From positions 24,699 to 88,698 of the forward strand of contig JAMKCH010079145.1 in assembly GCA_023653785.1 (NCBI GenBank): 64,000 nucleotides of DNA, in the 5' to 3' direction. The first letter of the stretch is position 1, and every line of letters starts with the position of its first letter. Shown piece by piece: positions 22,410 through 34,380 of this stretch. This stretch comes from Ophioderma brevispina. Taxonomy: Eukaryota; Echinodermata; Ophiuroidea; Amphilepidida; Ophiodermatidae. Below the pieces are notes generated by a model. That model saw nothing but the letters and a program-made list of their open reading frames with translations, did not search any database and had not been told where the DNA came from. The position numbers were made by a program, and so were the translations under genes.

Positions 22410-24140
22410 CTGTGGATATCTGACCCGATCGACACCTCCAACCCCCCCCCCCCCCACCGTTACTCCCTAAAAAATTGGAGAATTTGTAGCAGAAGAAAGT
22501 TCATATTTTTCATATTACCCCAGTGTAATTTTAGGGCCATGAAATCCTTTGCTTTTGAAATGTTATGAACAAAAACCTGTCCAGATTGGTATAACCCATC
22601 CTTCCACAGGGGTGTCCCACCTGTGGCCGGCTGGCCGCTAAGACTTGCCTGCAGCTCTTAGGGTACTTCCTAGGAAAAAACCATCTCTCAAATAATATAT
22701 TGTTTTTTAAATGTCAGATATCTCACATAAGGAACTAACCAACATACCCAGAACCCATCCACATAAGAACATCAACAACACACATCACACACACCCACAA
22801 CCCCATCTCCCACACACACTCCACCACCAAGCTCACTTACACTACATTGGATGGGCCAAAATAGCAGATGCTCACCTTATTCCACCCACTATAATAGATA
22901 ACAGATTTGTTTGGATAATTATTGACGCAGGAAGTGGGGTGGGGGGGTACTTGTGTGCCACACAAATAATGGGTCTCATTTTCCATCCCTTCTGGCAGAT
23001 GAATGCCCCGGTTTTTCATGCCCAATTTGGTGGGCTATAGGTTTTTTTCTTCTTCCTCAAACTGAATCCAAAATTTTTCCAACATTTGCTATAGTAGATT
23101 CACCCATCGTGGTCCACCTCTAGTACTTTTCCTAAGGGAATGAGCAATTGAAAATGAGGGGATTGCAGTGTTTAAAATTTAAAAAATCCACACATTCAAA
23201 CAGTCTTGAAACATCAGTCCGAATCGACTGAGAAAAATCATTCAGATGCTCAATGAAACCTTCAAGTCTTCTAACTCTCAACCATTCTGACTAATCGCAT
23301 TTGGCTTCAATGGTATTCAATGAACATGCTATGTCAGTTGAATGTTAATGAATTTAGAACGTTCGTAGTTTGAATACGCGGACAGAAAAGTCTTGTACTC
23401 TCTATGTACATATGATGGTAACCTACAAGGCTTGATTATCTTTATGAGTTACAATGTACTCATCCACCAAGGACACAGTTTCAGTGGGTTTGTACTTATA
23501 CATGCATTGACCATACTGACCTTGTGACATCTGGGTATCATATATTCATACCCAAAACCAGGGGCATCTTTTTCTAAAATACATTGGTGCTTGAAGCTAA
23601 CGGAACTGTTCCAAGGGATTGAGATTTTACTATTCTCATAGTTGTTTGTTTGTTTCATGAAATGTGAATCGGGCCACAAAGTTCCTGCCTCCATCTCCCA
23701 ACTAACGACGCTGTCCAAAACTTTTTCTCTGGTGACTGATGGGTGAATCTACTATAATAAGGTAGACAGTTCTGGGAAAAATGGCAAATTTGTGTGTTAA
23801 AATTGGATTTTGTTGGGGGACCCCCTTTAAACATTTTGGACTTTCCAAGCCGTGGGGGGGGGGGTGGCACCAAAGGCCAAAAATCCACTTTTTGCTGATT
23901 TTTAAAAAAGTCCAAAATTTTTGAGAATTTTGACATAAAGGCCACTTTTTGTGATGAAATGTTCACAAAAACCCAAAAGGACATTTTAGGGGGATTGGGT
24001 CCCAATTTTACCAAAAAAGTCCACTTCGTTACTTCTATCAAATTCCCGTACCTCCCCTCAAAATAATCCTGTGTACTGGCCCTTGTCTGTCTATCTGTAT
24101 GTATGCAAGTCTGTCTTTTATATTTTGTCTGATTGTTCAT
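22410..24140. other. Non-coding with C-run, CA-rich and G-run patches
   Basis: No supported gene. C run at 22442-22456, a CACACCCACAACCCC patch at 22785-22830, a G run at 23856. The frames here (up to 161 codons on the minus strand, 23655-24140) are low-complexity by-products. Confidence 0.4.
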
Positions 24141-24150
24141 ATTCTACTGT

Positions 24151-24801
24151 AGGGCTTGGTGACATATTCCCTGGTACCCGCCCGTAATTAACGGTCTTAC
24201 CACCCGGGACAGAATTTATCGAGCGGGTTTCCCGCACGTCACTTTTAAAAAAATATAAGTTTAAAATTTTACATTTAACTCACAAGTCTCACGAACAATA
24301 TTACATCTTGAATGAAAACATATTTGATGCAAACGTTGATATTTATCGCTTGATGGAAAGTTGTTGCCGCTGTATTAACCGAAAAACGCAATAGAACATT
24401 ACCCTCCCTTGATGGAAAATTCCATTCACCGCGTGGTTGTTTAGGTCAGCTCGGTAAGTGGTAATAGCTGTACTACGGGCTGTGTTTACGTCAATCTCAG
24501 CCGATTTGTTCAGCTGACCGGCGTGTTCCACGATCGGTTTTTACATTGTGAATGGCGTTTAGGATGAAATAAAGTTTAAAAGTGCACGATTTGTAGTAAA
24601 GAGTTCTTCTTATGAGGTGTGTTTTCATCGCTGTTAACTTCAAAAACATGGAAATATTTGAAGGTATGTATTGTCAGGGAGATTTTTTTTCTTCTAAACT
24701 TGGTGCCGAATTTTGCACTCAGGAGTTTCGGGTACCCGGGTACTCGCCCGAAAATCATAACGAGTACCCGGGAACGTCATTACCCGTTAGGTCACAGCCC
24801 T
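24151..24801. mobile_element. Mutator-like short element with 10-bp duplication
   Basis: The ten bases ATTCTACTGT lie immediately on both sides (24141-24150 and 24802-24811). Ends AGGGCTTGGTGAC and GTCACAGCCCT are inverted. Just inside them are mirrored GGTACCCGCCCG and CGAGTACCCGGG tracts. 651 bp, with no transposase. A 9-10 bp duplication fits Mutator-like elements best. Confidence 0.75.
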
Positions 24802-25094
24802 ATTCTACTGTACTACAGAAATGCAACAACCCATGAACTTTAAATTTGGTAGTGTGGTTGACCGTGATGACTTCTAGGACTGTGTAGTTTTGCAGCAAGA
24901 TATCTGCATGTTAATGAATATTAATTAGCTCATTTGCATATCAATAAAAACATGGCATTGATCCCCTGTATACTGACATAAATGCAACTACCCATGAACT
25001 TCAGACTTGGTAGGTGGTAGATGACTTCTGGTGCTGTATAGTTTGCATCCAGATATTTGCATATTGATGAATACTAATGAGTTAATTTGCAAGT

Positions 25095-25235
25095 GAACAA
25101 AACTATGTGTGGGTGCATCTCTTTTCTTTATTTGTCCAATAAACCTTTGAAACATCTCAGTATGTGTTATACAACCAATCAATTGCAAATTGAGAAAAAT
25201 TCATATCCTCAAAAAATCTCCTCCTGTCCCTTTAA
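25095..25235. repeat. Fragment of the AAGGAGATTTC TTAA family
   Basis: Matches the right half of 28310-28677: TTTGTCCAATAAACCTTTGA, ACAACCAATC, AAATTCATATCCTCAAA, TCTCCTCCTGTCCCTTTAAA. The left half is missing. Confidence 0.6.
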
Positions 25236-25829
25236 AATAAAACATTGTAATAAATACAATGATAAAGCATAGTTGTAGAGAGACGAAACATTAATAAAAT
25301 GGAAAAATACTGGTTGACATGCTCCAAATGCACGTCGACTAATCAAGGCGGTGATTAAGAATCATCTGTTGAGGCATTAACCCATTTTCATGTTACCTCT
25401 ATCTATGGTTGAGCTCTTTAATTGAATGTGATATCCAGGATAGGCAAAATATGGTGATCATTTTCATCAAAGTAGTACCAGATTTTCGATCATGTGCTGC
25501 CTGACATGTTCATCAGACCATTTTATGACCTCATGCATGGAGAACATTTATTTCAACTAACATAAAAATAATAATAAACAGTACAGATTAGGAATGTTAC
25601 TGACCCTTAATCTTGTAAGGTAGTCCTAGAATCTACTGATAGGTCAATTTTTCACATCAGCTAAGGCCTAAAAATGGTGGCATTGGGGTAACAGGACAAA
25701 AAAAAGATTAGGTACATCATTTGTTGTAAAACTAAGGACTGTGTGTATGGTATGACTTATTGCTTTATGCTTATATTTGTTCAGAAATGTATATTTCATG
25801 CATCATTTTCAACTTTAGCTTTAATATTT
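25236..25829. other. Non-coding
   Basis: No gene or repeat recognised. Confidence 0.35.
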
Positions 25830-26139
25830 TTAAAGGCACTATCAGTGACTTGCTAAATCAGAAAATCAAAAAAAATCATCCCAAATCAGATTTTTGCATG
25901 TTTGCATAAGATCAAAAACAACCTAATAAGGACAAAATCGGATATTTAGTCATTGCTGTCCATACGGACACTTTGTATAACACATAATTCAATGGGGATT
26001 TAAATCTTTGAACACTGCTGTTTTGTTCCTTTTCTGTCATTCTTTTAGTTGGAAAAGATAGGTTACGACAATTCTACAGACTTATCCTTCACTTTGAAGC
26101 TATTCCTGCAATATTCAAATATGTTGATAGTGTCTTTAA
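25830..26139. mobile_element. TTAA element, GACACTATCAGTGATT family, full copy
   Basis: Left end TTAA-AGGCACTATCAGTGACTT; right end TTGATAGTGTC-TTTAA. The interior includes GTCCATACGGACACTTTGTA and AGTTGGAAAAGATAGG. Its right TTAA is also the left TTAA of the next element. Confidence 0.75.
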
Positions 26140-26491
26140 AGGTGCAATGAGATTTCAAATCATACATATTTTCTGTGGTATACATGTAGTGATTTTATAT
26201 AGATTATACGCTCAAAGATTCCCTACCTTTTATTTGGCTACAGAAATAACTTAAAATGAAAACAAATGGCGATTTGTATGCTTATATTTCAATAGAAAAC
26301 ATAGGCTGAATTTTGTATTTGCTCCTATACGAAATTAGAAATTTCTCAATTTTTGTACCAAAGAAACAGTTCTCAGCTTAATCCTTACAGATGGGGATAT
26401 TTTGATATCAAGCTTTACACCAGTGCCAAAATCAGAATTTTCAAATTTTTTCAGGACACCTGTTATTTGAAATCTCTCGTTACACCTTTAA
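26136..26491. mobile_element. TTAA element, GGTGCAACGAGAG family, full copy
   Basis: TTAA-AGGTGCAATGAGATTTC to AATCTCTCGTTACACCT-TTAA, 356 bp. The interior includes TTATTTGGCTACAGAAATAA and CAGATGGGGATATTTTG. Confidence 0.8.
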
Positions 26492-26639
26492 ATGGGGGAG
26501 AGAGAGAGAAAATTTTCTACAAATTGAAAATGAGGATTATACACACATTTCTATGTTACACCAATTTAACAATTCTTGGAAAAAATATTTCAAAAGTACT
26601 GCACAGCAGACGGTATTCAAGGTGCATCTTGTTTTTCCA

Positions 26640-26870
26640 CCACTGGTATGGTACTCTTCTTATGGTTCATTAAATATCCTCAAGAAAAGACTATTTCCAA
26701 AATTTCAGTTGAGTCTGATGGTGCATTTTGATGTTATGAGCAAATGTTCATTTTATCACAGCTCAGTGCCCCATAGGCCACTGTGTTGTAGTTCCAACTG
26801 GTCCATTTGTGGACAGAAAAATATAAAACTATGAGTTTCTTCCAGAGGAGATCAAATCTGTGTGTAGGAT
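26640..26870. repeat. Dispersed repeat with CCATAGGCCACTGTG
   Basis: TCTGATGGTGCATTTTGATG, then CATAGGCCACTGTGTTGTAG, then GAGTTTCTTCCAGAGG. The same order occurs at 35455-36260 (interrupted) and 61430-61545. This copy shows the uninterrupted insertion site discussed for 35491. Confidence 0.6.
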
Positions 26871-27075
26871 TAGGCACACATACTACATACTTACACCAAT
26901 TAGTAAGATGATATAAAATATAAATTCTTTTATGTAAGTCAGGGGTGCTTCTAACCCCAAAGCTACCCAGATCTTTCATACATCTGTACCACGCTTGAGT
27001 TCGTACAATTCAAACTCTGAGCTTCTTAAAATCACAATTAGTGAACATTTTAACGAATAAACCTGTATTTAAGAG

Positions 27076-27284
27076 CAGTGGTGAATCGGGCCTGCCCGCT
27101 CTGAGTGGGCAAATTTCCCAGTCTTGGAAAATTGTCCTCCTCTCAGGGGGTCAAAAGGCCAATTTTTCCCGGTCAGAGGGCTAAAAAACGGCTGATTTAG
27201 CATGATTTTTGCAATTTTTTTCCCCGCCAAAGTCGTCAGGGGGGTACTTTCCCCTGCCCCCCCCCCCCGCCTGTTACGCCACTT
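27076..27284. mobile_element. hAT-like short element, copy 3
   Basis: CAGTGGTGAATCGGGCC to GCCTGTTACGCCACTT, flanked by the 8-bp duplication TTTAAGAG (27068-27075 and 27285-27292). Same interior as the copies at 17503 and 20805. Confidence 0.85.
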
Positions 27285-27350
27285 TTTAAGAGCAAAATCG
27301 GATAAAAGCTTGTTTTGTGATATTTCTCTAGAAACCAGGACATTATTACT

Positions 27351-27709
27351 TTAAAGGTGCAACAAGAGATTTTTGAGGCACCCAAATATTGTGTCATAAT
27401 AGTAATTTCATATAGACTAGAAACTCAATAGAATTCTTACCTTGTATTTGGCTACAGAAATGTCTTTAAAGAGAGAAAAAGGTGATTCTGATTTGCTTAT
27501 ATTTCAAAATAAACAGGCTTTTTAATTTCGTATTTGCTCCTATACGAAATTAGAAATTTCAAAATTGTTGTATCAAAGAAACATTTCTCAGCTTAATCAT
27601 TTCACATGGGGTTATTTTTGATGGAAAGCTTTACATCAGGGGAAAAATTGGTACTTTCGATTTTTTTTGAGGGAGGCCTGATATGTGAAATCTCTTGTTG
27701 CACCTTTAA
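27351..27709. mobile_element. TTAA element, GGTGCAACGAGAG family, full copy
   Basis: TTAA-AGGTGCAACAAGAGATTT to AATCTCTTGTTGCACCT-TTAA, 359 bp. Confidence 0.8.
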
Positions 27710-27991
27710 GGGCAGATGCAGTGGATGCTACAGCCAACTCACACAGCCTAATGAAAAAATAACTATTAATATGTAAAGCCATTAACCTAATTTGGCTAGG
27801 CCTGCCGACATAGCATCTCTCTTTGGTTGAGTGCTTTCATTAAATGTACACATACTAATATATCAGATGATGAATTTGCTGTTGTTGTAGCAAAATAGCT
27901 ACCTTGTGCCATTAATAAGTGCAGACAGACATCTATATGAAATCACTACATAGGGCACTTTATGGGTGCCTCAAAATCTCTTGTTGCACAT

Positions 27992-28739
27992 TTAAATGCA
28001 TTATCAGTGATTTGCTAAATCAGAAAATTAAAAAAAAATCATCAAAAATCAGATTTTGCATGTCTGTAACAGGTATAAAGTATATGTACCGGTATCCTAA
28101 CATAACCTGCAAATGATAAGACCAGAAGAAGCCTAATAAGGACAAAATCGGATATTTTATTCATTACTGTCCGTACGGACAATTACTACAACACATAATT
28201 GAATGGAGATTCATATCTTTGAACACTGTCGTTTTCTTTTTTTTTTTTTGGCAACTCTTCAGTTGGAAAAGAGTAATTTATGAGACTTCTACAGACTTAT
28301 CATTCACTTTTAAAGAGACACAAGGAGATTTCCAGAAAGAAGCGCCCCCAATTTTTCTCGAACCTAGGTTTTTTACATATTTGGAATGCGTATCAATGTA
28401 TTAGATCACACCTGAAATGAATAAGCCGAATACACCATCTTTTTGTAATAAGATGATGATTTAATCGTTTCTGTCGTGCACGACAGAAAGTCAAAGCATG
28501 GTTTTCTATGGGGAACGATTACGATAGCAGGCAAGTTCAAAACAAGGTTTGTGGTTTTCTTTTGCACCTGTTTGTTCAATAAACCTTCCAAACGTTCTCG
28601 GTAGGTTGTCTACAACCGATCCAGTGAAATTTGAAAGAAATTCATATCCTAAAGAAATCCTCCTTCCGTCACTTTAAGCTAATCTTGCAAATTTCAAATA
28701 TTTTTACTCTTTTGGGTGAATCACTGGTAGTGTCTTTAA
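27992..28739. mobile_element. TTAA element, GACACTATCAGTGATT family, interrupted
   Basis: Left end TTAA-ATGCATTATCAGTGATTT; right end GAATCACTGGTAGTGTC-TTTAA. A second TTAA element (28310-28677) sits inside. On the left, 27969-27995 reads ATCTCTTGTTGCACATTTAA, a right end of the GGTGCAACGAGAG family, so the two families again share one TTAA. Confidence 0.75.
28310..28677. mobile_element. Nested TTAA element, AAGGAGATTTC family
   Basis: TTAA-AGAGACACAAGGAGATTTC to GAAATCCTCCTTCCGTCACT-TTAA, 368 bp, inserted in the element above. It also holds a GTTTCTGTCGTGCACGACAG palindrome near 28469. Confidence 0.75.
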
Positions 28740-29250
28740 GACAAGGTGTACTTTTTTCAAAATTTTGACTGTTTTAGCACATTTTGACAATTTTGATTCC
28801 TGATTGAGAAGATTGTAGTAATTTACCCCCAACAAATTTTTGAAGATTTTTTATACCAAAATTGGTATTAAAAATAGGGTAATTCATATCCGATCATCTT
28901 TGGGACCCCTGATTTACCCGGAGGTTGTATCGATTTTGATATCAGATGAAAGGCCGTATTTTTCTCATTGTTGTCCTGAAATTTGAGCCCTCAAATCCAT
29001 TTCATTCGCAAGATATAAACAAAAAAACTGTAAAATTAATGGCTAACTATCAATATTAGCACTGTATTGAATAGGGCTTTGCAATATGCAGTATTGCTTC
29101 TACCATCAAAACTGCAAGTATGTTTCTCACGGTACTTGATGGGGCGTATGTGCAAGTGCCAAGCTTTCATATCAAGTTGAGAACACAATAGACATAAATA
29201 GGAACAAGCATCTTTAAATAGATTTATCCAATGATTTATCCAATGAACCC
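28740..29250. repeat. Dispersed repeat shared with 34860-35190
   Basis: TTTGGGACCCCTGATTTACC, CGGAGGTTGTATC and TTGATATCAGATGAAAG here appear reverse-complemented at 34882-34937. There they are interrupted by an hAT-like insertion. No gene. Confidence 0.5.
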
Positions 29251-29269
29251 CACATGTTAGTGGAATATA

Positions 29270-29540
29270 GGGGTGTGAACAGGGATGTACGCAGGATTTA
29301 TTTTGGGGGGGTGCGGGCACTTAGAAAAGTGCCTTCTTTTTTGAAAAAGGACGCCTTTTTTGATAAAAGTGTTTTTTTTTTTTTAAATTGTCCTTTTTTG
29401 GGACTTTTTGAACACTTCATCACCAAAAAGTGGACCTTTTCTTGTCAAAATTTATCTAAATCTGGACCTTTTTATCAAAATACTCAGAAAAAATGCACCT
29501 TTTGCCCCTTTTGTGGAATTTAGGCCCCCGGCGAAGGTCA
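29270..29540. repeat. T/A-rich degenerate repeat
   Basis: Opens ACAGGGATGTACGCAGGATT then GGGGGGGTGCGGGCA, followed by many CCTTTTTTG-like repeats. The phenylalanine-rich frames here are by-products. Confidence 0.4.
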
Positions 29541-30429
29541 CACAATACTTCGCCATGGCTATGATTTTAATTTGTGCAATGGAAATACTCTTTTTCATTC
29601 CTTGACAAGAAATATTCTTGTCCATTACACTCATATTATACATTCTATTACCTTTACTGCCCATATTCAAAAGCGCGCTCTTTGATTGGTTATTCTACTG
29701 CCCATATTCTGCTAATGGGTCGCGATTGAGCCCTAGTGCGTGATGCAAGTCGAACTTCTTTCGGCGGCATGTCACCATCCTACAGGCGCACGCGCTAAAC
29801 CTACGCGGAGAAACACGGCGCGCGTTGTAAAGACATAAACAACTGTTTCCGTTGTTTAGTAAGAAAATTGCTATTTTTTTTCCTGTTATTAGTTCATTTA
29901 TTTGGGTAATAAAATAAGGTGGATGTCCATGTGGCAGTAAAAACATTGAATAATGGGTGTCGTCTTTGCTCGCCCATTATTCATGTTTTTTACTTGCATC
30001 GGACACATTATTCTTGCATAAACTTAACATCTTACCCTTTAATTTTCTTATTATTTGCTATACTATGAGTAGTCCTATTTTGGGGACATTGCATTGTCTA
30101 GGTCATTTCTCTGTGCCCATCTACAGCATTCAGCATTTGTATAACCTCCCTCTAACTCTTACATACAGCAGCTTGCGCGATATGGTCTTAAGTTTATCAT
30201 GCCCTTCACCAGTATACCAGTCTAATAGATTTGAATCAATAAGGCACATGATAGGAAGTAGAAACTGTTTACTTACTACTAATGCATATTAATGTTCTAT
30301 GCCGGCTTCAACTTTTCATAACAATTATGTGATTTGAGGTAGTAAATTTACAATGCGCAGAGTCTCACATTAAGTAAATTGCAGGCTCAATTAATCGTGT
30401 ATAGAGATTTAACGCATTGGGGCCTGCTA
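29541..30429. other. Non-coding
   Basis: No supported gene. The plus frame at 29957-30292 (111 codons) lacks splice sites and family features. Confidence 0.35.
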
Positions 30430-30940
30430 TTACGGTTTCACACCACTAATGCTGCTCCCATTCGTTCCTGTACAAACTGTGCGAGATGAAACGTATTTTC
30501 TTCCTCATGGACATCTCAAACCGTAAAGTCTAACATTCTGCTTGAAGATCATCATAATATCTCCTACCCAATCAATCATGAAATTAGGGTAGTTTATCCC
30601 CAAAATTTTCGACGACTGGACTTCAAGACTACATGCACCGTGGTCCTTGAGGGGGTACAGCCTTTTTTTCAGATCATGTTTTTCCCTGTAAGAATACGGT
30701 TCAAATTGGTTTGTGGCGGATCAAATAACAATCTCAATGACAACCTTTTTTTGAATATTCCTACAGATTTTAACTTAATCTTGATCGCAACCATGATTTG
30801 CAACCCAGATCTCCCAATTCTCTCATTTTAAGGGATACTTATCTATGGCCCAAAAAAAAAACACCTCATTTGCAGTGGGGGCTGACTTACCTGTTTCTCA
30901 CGTTATTTACTGGTGTGACTCCTATAGAGATCTCAATTTG
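30430..30940. repeat. Direct duplication, left copy
   Basis: About 0.5 kb repeated at 31735-32243 with an offset near 1306 bp. Shared phrases include TTCCCTGTAAGAATACGGTT and CACCTCATTTGCAGTGGGGG, plus a common end, CTCACGTTATTTACTGGTGT. There are many small indels between the copies. Neither copy keeps a consistent open frame. Confidence 0.7.
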
Positions 30941-31179
30941 TAAATTAAATCATTTCTTTGTCTACTTGAAACCTCTTCCAATGTGGTGGATCAGTTCATG
31001 AGAATACTTTCCTTTTTTTTATGTAGTGATCACCAAAATAGTATTGTCCTAAAATATCCATATTCTGCTATCTCACTGAAGATTTCTTAGATAGCGCTCA
31101 CCCAAAAAACATTTGTTGTTTTCATTGCTTTAAGCATAGTTATCAGAAATAAAATAGCTTACTCTTTGCTCCTTATAGC

Positions 31180-31275
31180 ACTGGCCTTGAGAAGGGAAAG
31201 GAGGGGCTATTCGGGGCGGGGGTTTACTCGGGGAGGGGGATTACTCGGGGGGTGGGGGCTGCTTGTAAGCAGTCC
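31180..31275. repeat. Small G-rich tandem repeat
   Basis: The unit TTACTCGGGGNGGGGG is repeated about three times. Confidence 0.5.
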
Positions 31276-31734
31276 ACCACAAGTCTTTATACCTGACAAA
31301 CACTTTCAACTTAACTTGTATCCAATAGCTCAACTTTCTGGATAAAAGAGAGCTGCCATCATTGGTAAAACCCGGATTACATCACAAAAGTTTGTTCAGG
31401 GCTTACCTTTATCCATTTATTGTGGCTATTTAAATCGGCTAAAACATTGCTCAAGACGACTGCTGAAATTTGTGCACCTTGACCGGTCATTTTACATTCG
31501 TCTTAACAAACCTAAGCCAGCCTAGAGTTTTTACAGCCCATTCACACTTACCTTATCTTGCCCCTCGATCAGGTCTCCTGCGCTGACCCCCCCCGCATAA
31601 CAACACTAGGCCCAGGGGGACCTGCTTAGTATCACCAATGTTTGAAAACAATTTGGACCAAGATCAACTTGACTTACCGAAGTCAGGGGGAGGTCACGAA
31701 CTATTTTCGCTGTCTGCTATACACAGTTGCTCGT

Positions 31735-32243
31735 ATAGGTTTCACAACACTAATTCTGGCTCCCGATTCGTTCCTGTTCACAATGGGCGAGATGCAAACG
31801 TCTTTTCTCCTCAATGGAACATCTAAGACCTTAATGCTAACATTCGGCTTGAAATCAGTCACTTCTCCTACCCAATCATCAGAAATTAGGGTAGTTATCC
31901 CCAAATTTTTCGAGCGACTTGGACTGCCAAGCTAGCATGCACCGTGGATCCTGGAGGTCACCTCACTTTTTCAGTCAGGTGTTCCCTGTAAGAATACGGT
32001 TCACATTGGTTTGTCCGGATCAAAATAACTATCAATTACAACCTTTTTTATATTCCTACAATTTTATAACTTAAAATATTTGAGTAGCAACCATTATTTG
32101 TCAACCCAATCTCGGCCATTTCTCCTCAGTTTTAAGGTATACTTAGGCGTAGGGTCACCAAAAAAAAAGCCCACCTCATTTGCAGTGGGGGCTGGACATA
32201 CCGTTTTCTCACGTTATTTACTGGTGTGAATTCTTACTAAGGC
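31735..32243. repeat. Direct duplication, right copy
   Basis: Partner of 30430-30940. The 97-codon plus frame and the 67-codon minus frame here are not conserved in the other copy. Confidence 0.7.
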
Positions 32244-33175
32244 TGTTAAAAGTTCATAACATAGATAAATGACTATGCTTGTTTGGAGGCAACAAGATTG
32301 ACCTTTAAAGGCATTGCTGCAAACAAAAAATGGTTTGGGCACGTACAAAATGTCAAAAGTAGCCCGATTTTTTACTTCAGCAATAAAGCACATTTTTTAA
32401 AGAGTCACCCTAAATTTTTCAAATGATTATCTTTGTCGCACAGTTTGTGTTGATAATTGTTATAAACTATACTATGAATGGTTTGCTCAAAAGTGTGTCT
32501 TTGTCAGTAAAAGAAGTCGATTTTGTAATTAGAATCCGGATTCCACGATTGTAATTTAATGGCAAAGCTAGACACGCCAAATTTTCAGTCTGTTTTATTG
32601 GTGAAATAGTGCCACTTCACCAAAATGACCTCCAACTTGACTTTCCCTGAACTAAAGGAACAGCTAATGGATGATCATAGACACATACATTGTTCTATTC
32701 CTGGCTCATTTCATGCTGGAAGGACTTTTCTAGCAGCCACTGAATTATATCGGGATCCGATATTAATTAATTTAATTACAAAATTCATTCTATGTGATAC
32801 ATAGACAGTTCAAGCTGTACCATTCACAGGTATTTTACTAGCCACTGCCAATGCAACGGTGCAAAAATCTTTAAAAAATTGGAAAATTGGGGGTGCTCTT
32901 TAAAAAATGAGCTGTTATTGCTTTTAACCATAGGTGTCTGTGGGACTAAAAAATCACCGCTACAGATTGGAACCCACCGAAAGTATCACTTTGTGAGTAA
33001 CTTTTTGATTAATCAAAAGTAGCTCATTGGGTGGGTAAAGTGTGTGTTGGCTTGTTGTAAGGTGCTTGTTCCGATGTTTGTTATTGTTTTCTACTTGATA
33101 GGAGGGCCTGACACTTGCACACAGCCCCATCAAGTACTGTGGGAAACAAACTTGCGGTTTTTATGGTAGAAGCAT
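32244..33175. other. Non-coding; contains an element end
   Basis: No gene. Near 32880-32932 the sequence TTGGGGGTGCTCTTTAAAAA then GTTATTGCTTTTAA resembles the right end of the GAAGAGCGCCC TTAA family. Confidence 0.4.
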
Positions 33176-34380
33176 CCTAGGCGGAAATGTCAACCGTGCA
33201 GCATGGTCAACCATGGTTAAAACATGGCTGACCATGGTTGACTAGGGTCAGCGATGATCAGCCATGGTGGCCTGACAGGGTCACTCATGGTTATCATGGT
33301 CCCCATGGTATACCATGGGTCGACCTTGCTTTAAGCATGGCTGAACTTGGTCAGCCATGGTCATCTCCTGACTTGACCATGGTTGACATGGATAACTTCA
33401 AGTATAACCATGGTCAACCATGCTTTAGCATGGCTGAGCATTGGCAGCCATGGTCATCACCTTGTGGGCATTGTTGACCCATGGTCACTCTACCATGGTC
33501 AAGCATGTATTATCACCTCATTGACCGGGTTGACCATGGTTTGACCATTATCACTTCAGTGCAATGTTTTTCACTGCTATACAGGGATTCCCTGAGGTTT
33601 TCAGGATTTTTTCACCACTGTGAAGCTCTTTGACGTAGGTCTCCATTTTCTCGAGTCCTTTAGTCTTACAGTAGTGTGTTTTATACTGTTTGAAACTTTT
33701 TTACAATTGATATTATTTATTTTGCCTCCTGTTATCAAATCAAGATAGGTTAGCTCAATTGGGTGAAGTCATTGCAGTCTTGTAAACAAAGGTCCCGGTT
33801 CATTCCCGATCAGGTAATTGATTTTCTGTGCACTATATCATTAATGTACCTAAACATAAGATAGGAACTATACTGGTGTGTAAAACCATAGCGATTTGTT
33901 TTTTTTGGGGGGGGGAGGGTATACCATGTTTTTTTGTGAAAAAATGGCCACCATTGTCATCCGATGGTTGATCATGGACATTTTGACCATGCCGTGACCA
34001 TGTCAACCATGGACAATTTGACGCATGGTCAACCATGGTTAAACATGTAGCAGGTTGACCATGGTTAACCATGTTTTGAAAATGGCACTCCACGGTCAAC
34101 CATGGTCAAAAACAACGCAAAAGTGACCATGTCAACCATGGTTAAACAATGGCCAAAGTTAACCATGGTGACCATTTTTTTGAAAATGGCACACTGCCGA
34201 CCATGGTCAAACATGCAGAGTTTTGGACCATGGTTACCATGGTCACTGGAATTTTTGACCATGGTTTGCGCCGGGCGGTGCCATTTTTCAAAAACATGGC
34301 TAACCATGGTTTGACCATGGTCAAAACCCATGGTTGAACCTGTTTAACCATTGTTAAACCATGGCTTGTTTTCTGATAGG
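33176..34380 (+). mobile_element. CCATGG-palindrome element, copy 1
   Basis: Opens CCTAGGCGGAAATGTCAACC. Then come about 360 bp of TGACCATGGTCAACCATGG-type repeats, a spacer of about 400 bp with a tRNA-like core (33744-33817), and a second repeat block (33960-34370) ending near GATAGG. The repeat word is palindromic at several registers (CCATGG, TGACCATGGTCA), so the array can fold on itself many ways. No coding frame. The second copy at 39387-41130 is inverted and keeps the same order. No superfamily is assigned. Confidence 0.75.
33744..33817 (+). other. tRNA-Thr(TGT)-like core inside the CCATGG element
   Basis: TTAGCTCAATTGGGTGAAG fits an A box, GCAGTCTTGTAAACAAAG fits an anticodon arm with TGT, and GGTCCCGGTTCATTCCC fits a B box. 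The acceptor stem does not pair and the T stem lacks one G, so this is not a working tRNA gene. The partner copy at 39883-39950 keeps GGTTCAATTCCC. Confidence 0.55.

Noticed and set aside
33744..33817. Functional tRNA-Thr gene
   Set aside because: The acceptor stem does not pair, the T stem lacks a base, and the sequence is part of a repeated element.
33196..34370. CCATGG repeats as a CRISPR array
   Set aside because: Irregular spacing, no constant repeat/spacer pattern, eukaryotic context and inverted copies of the whole unit.
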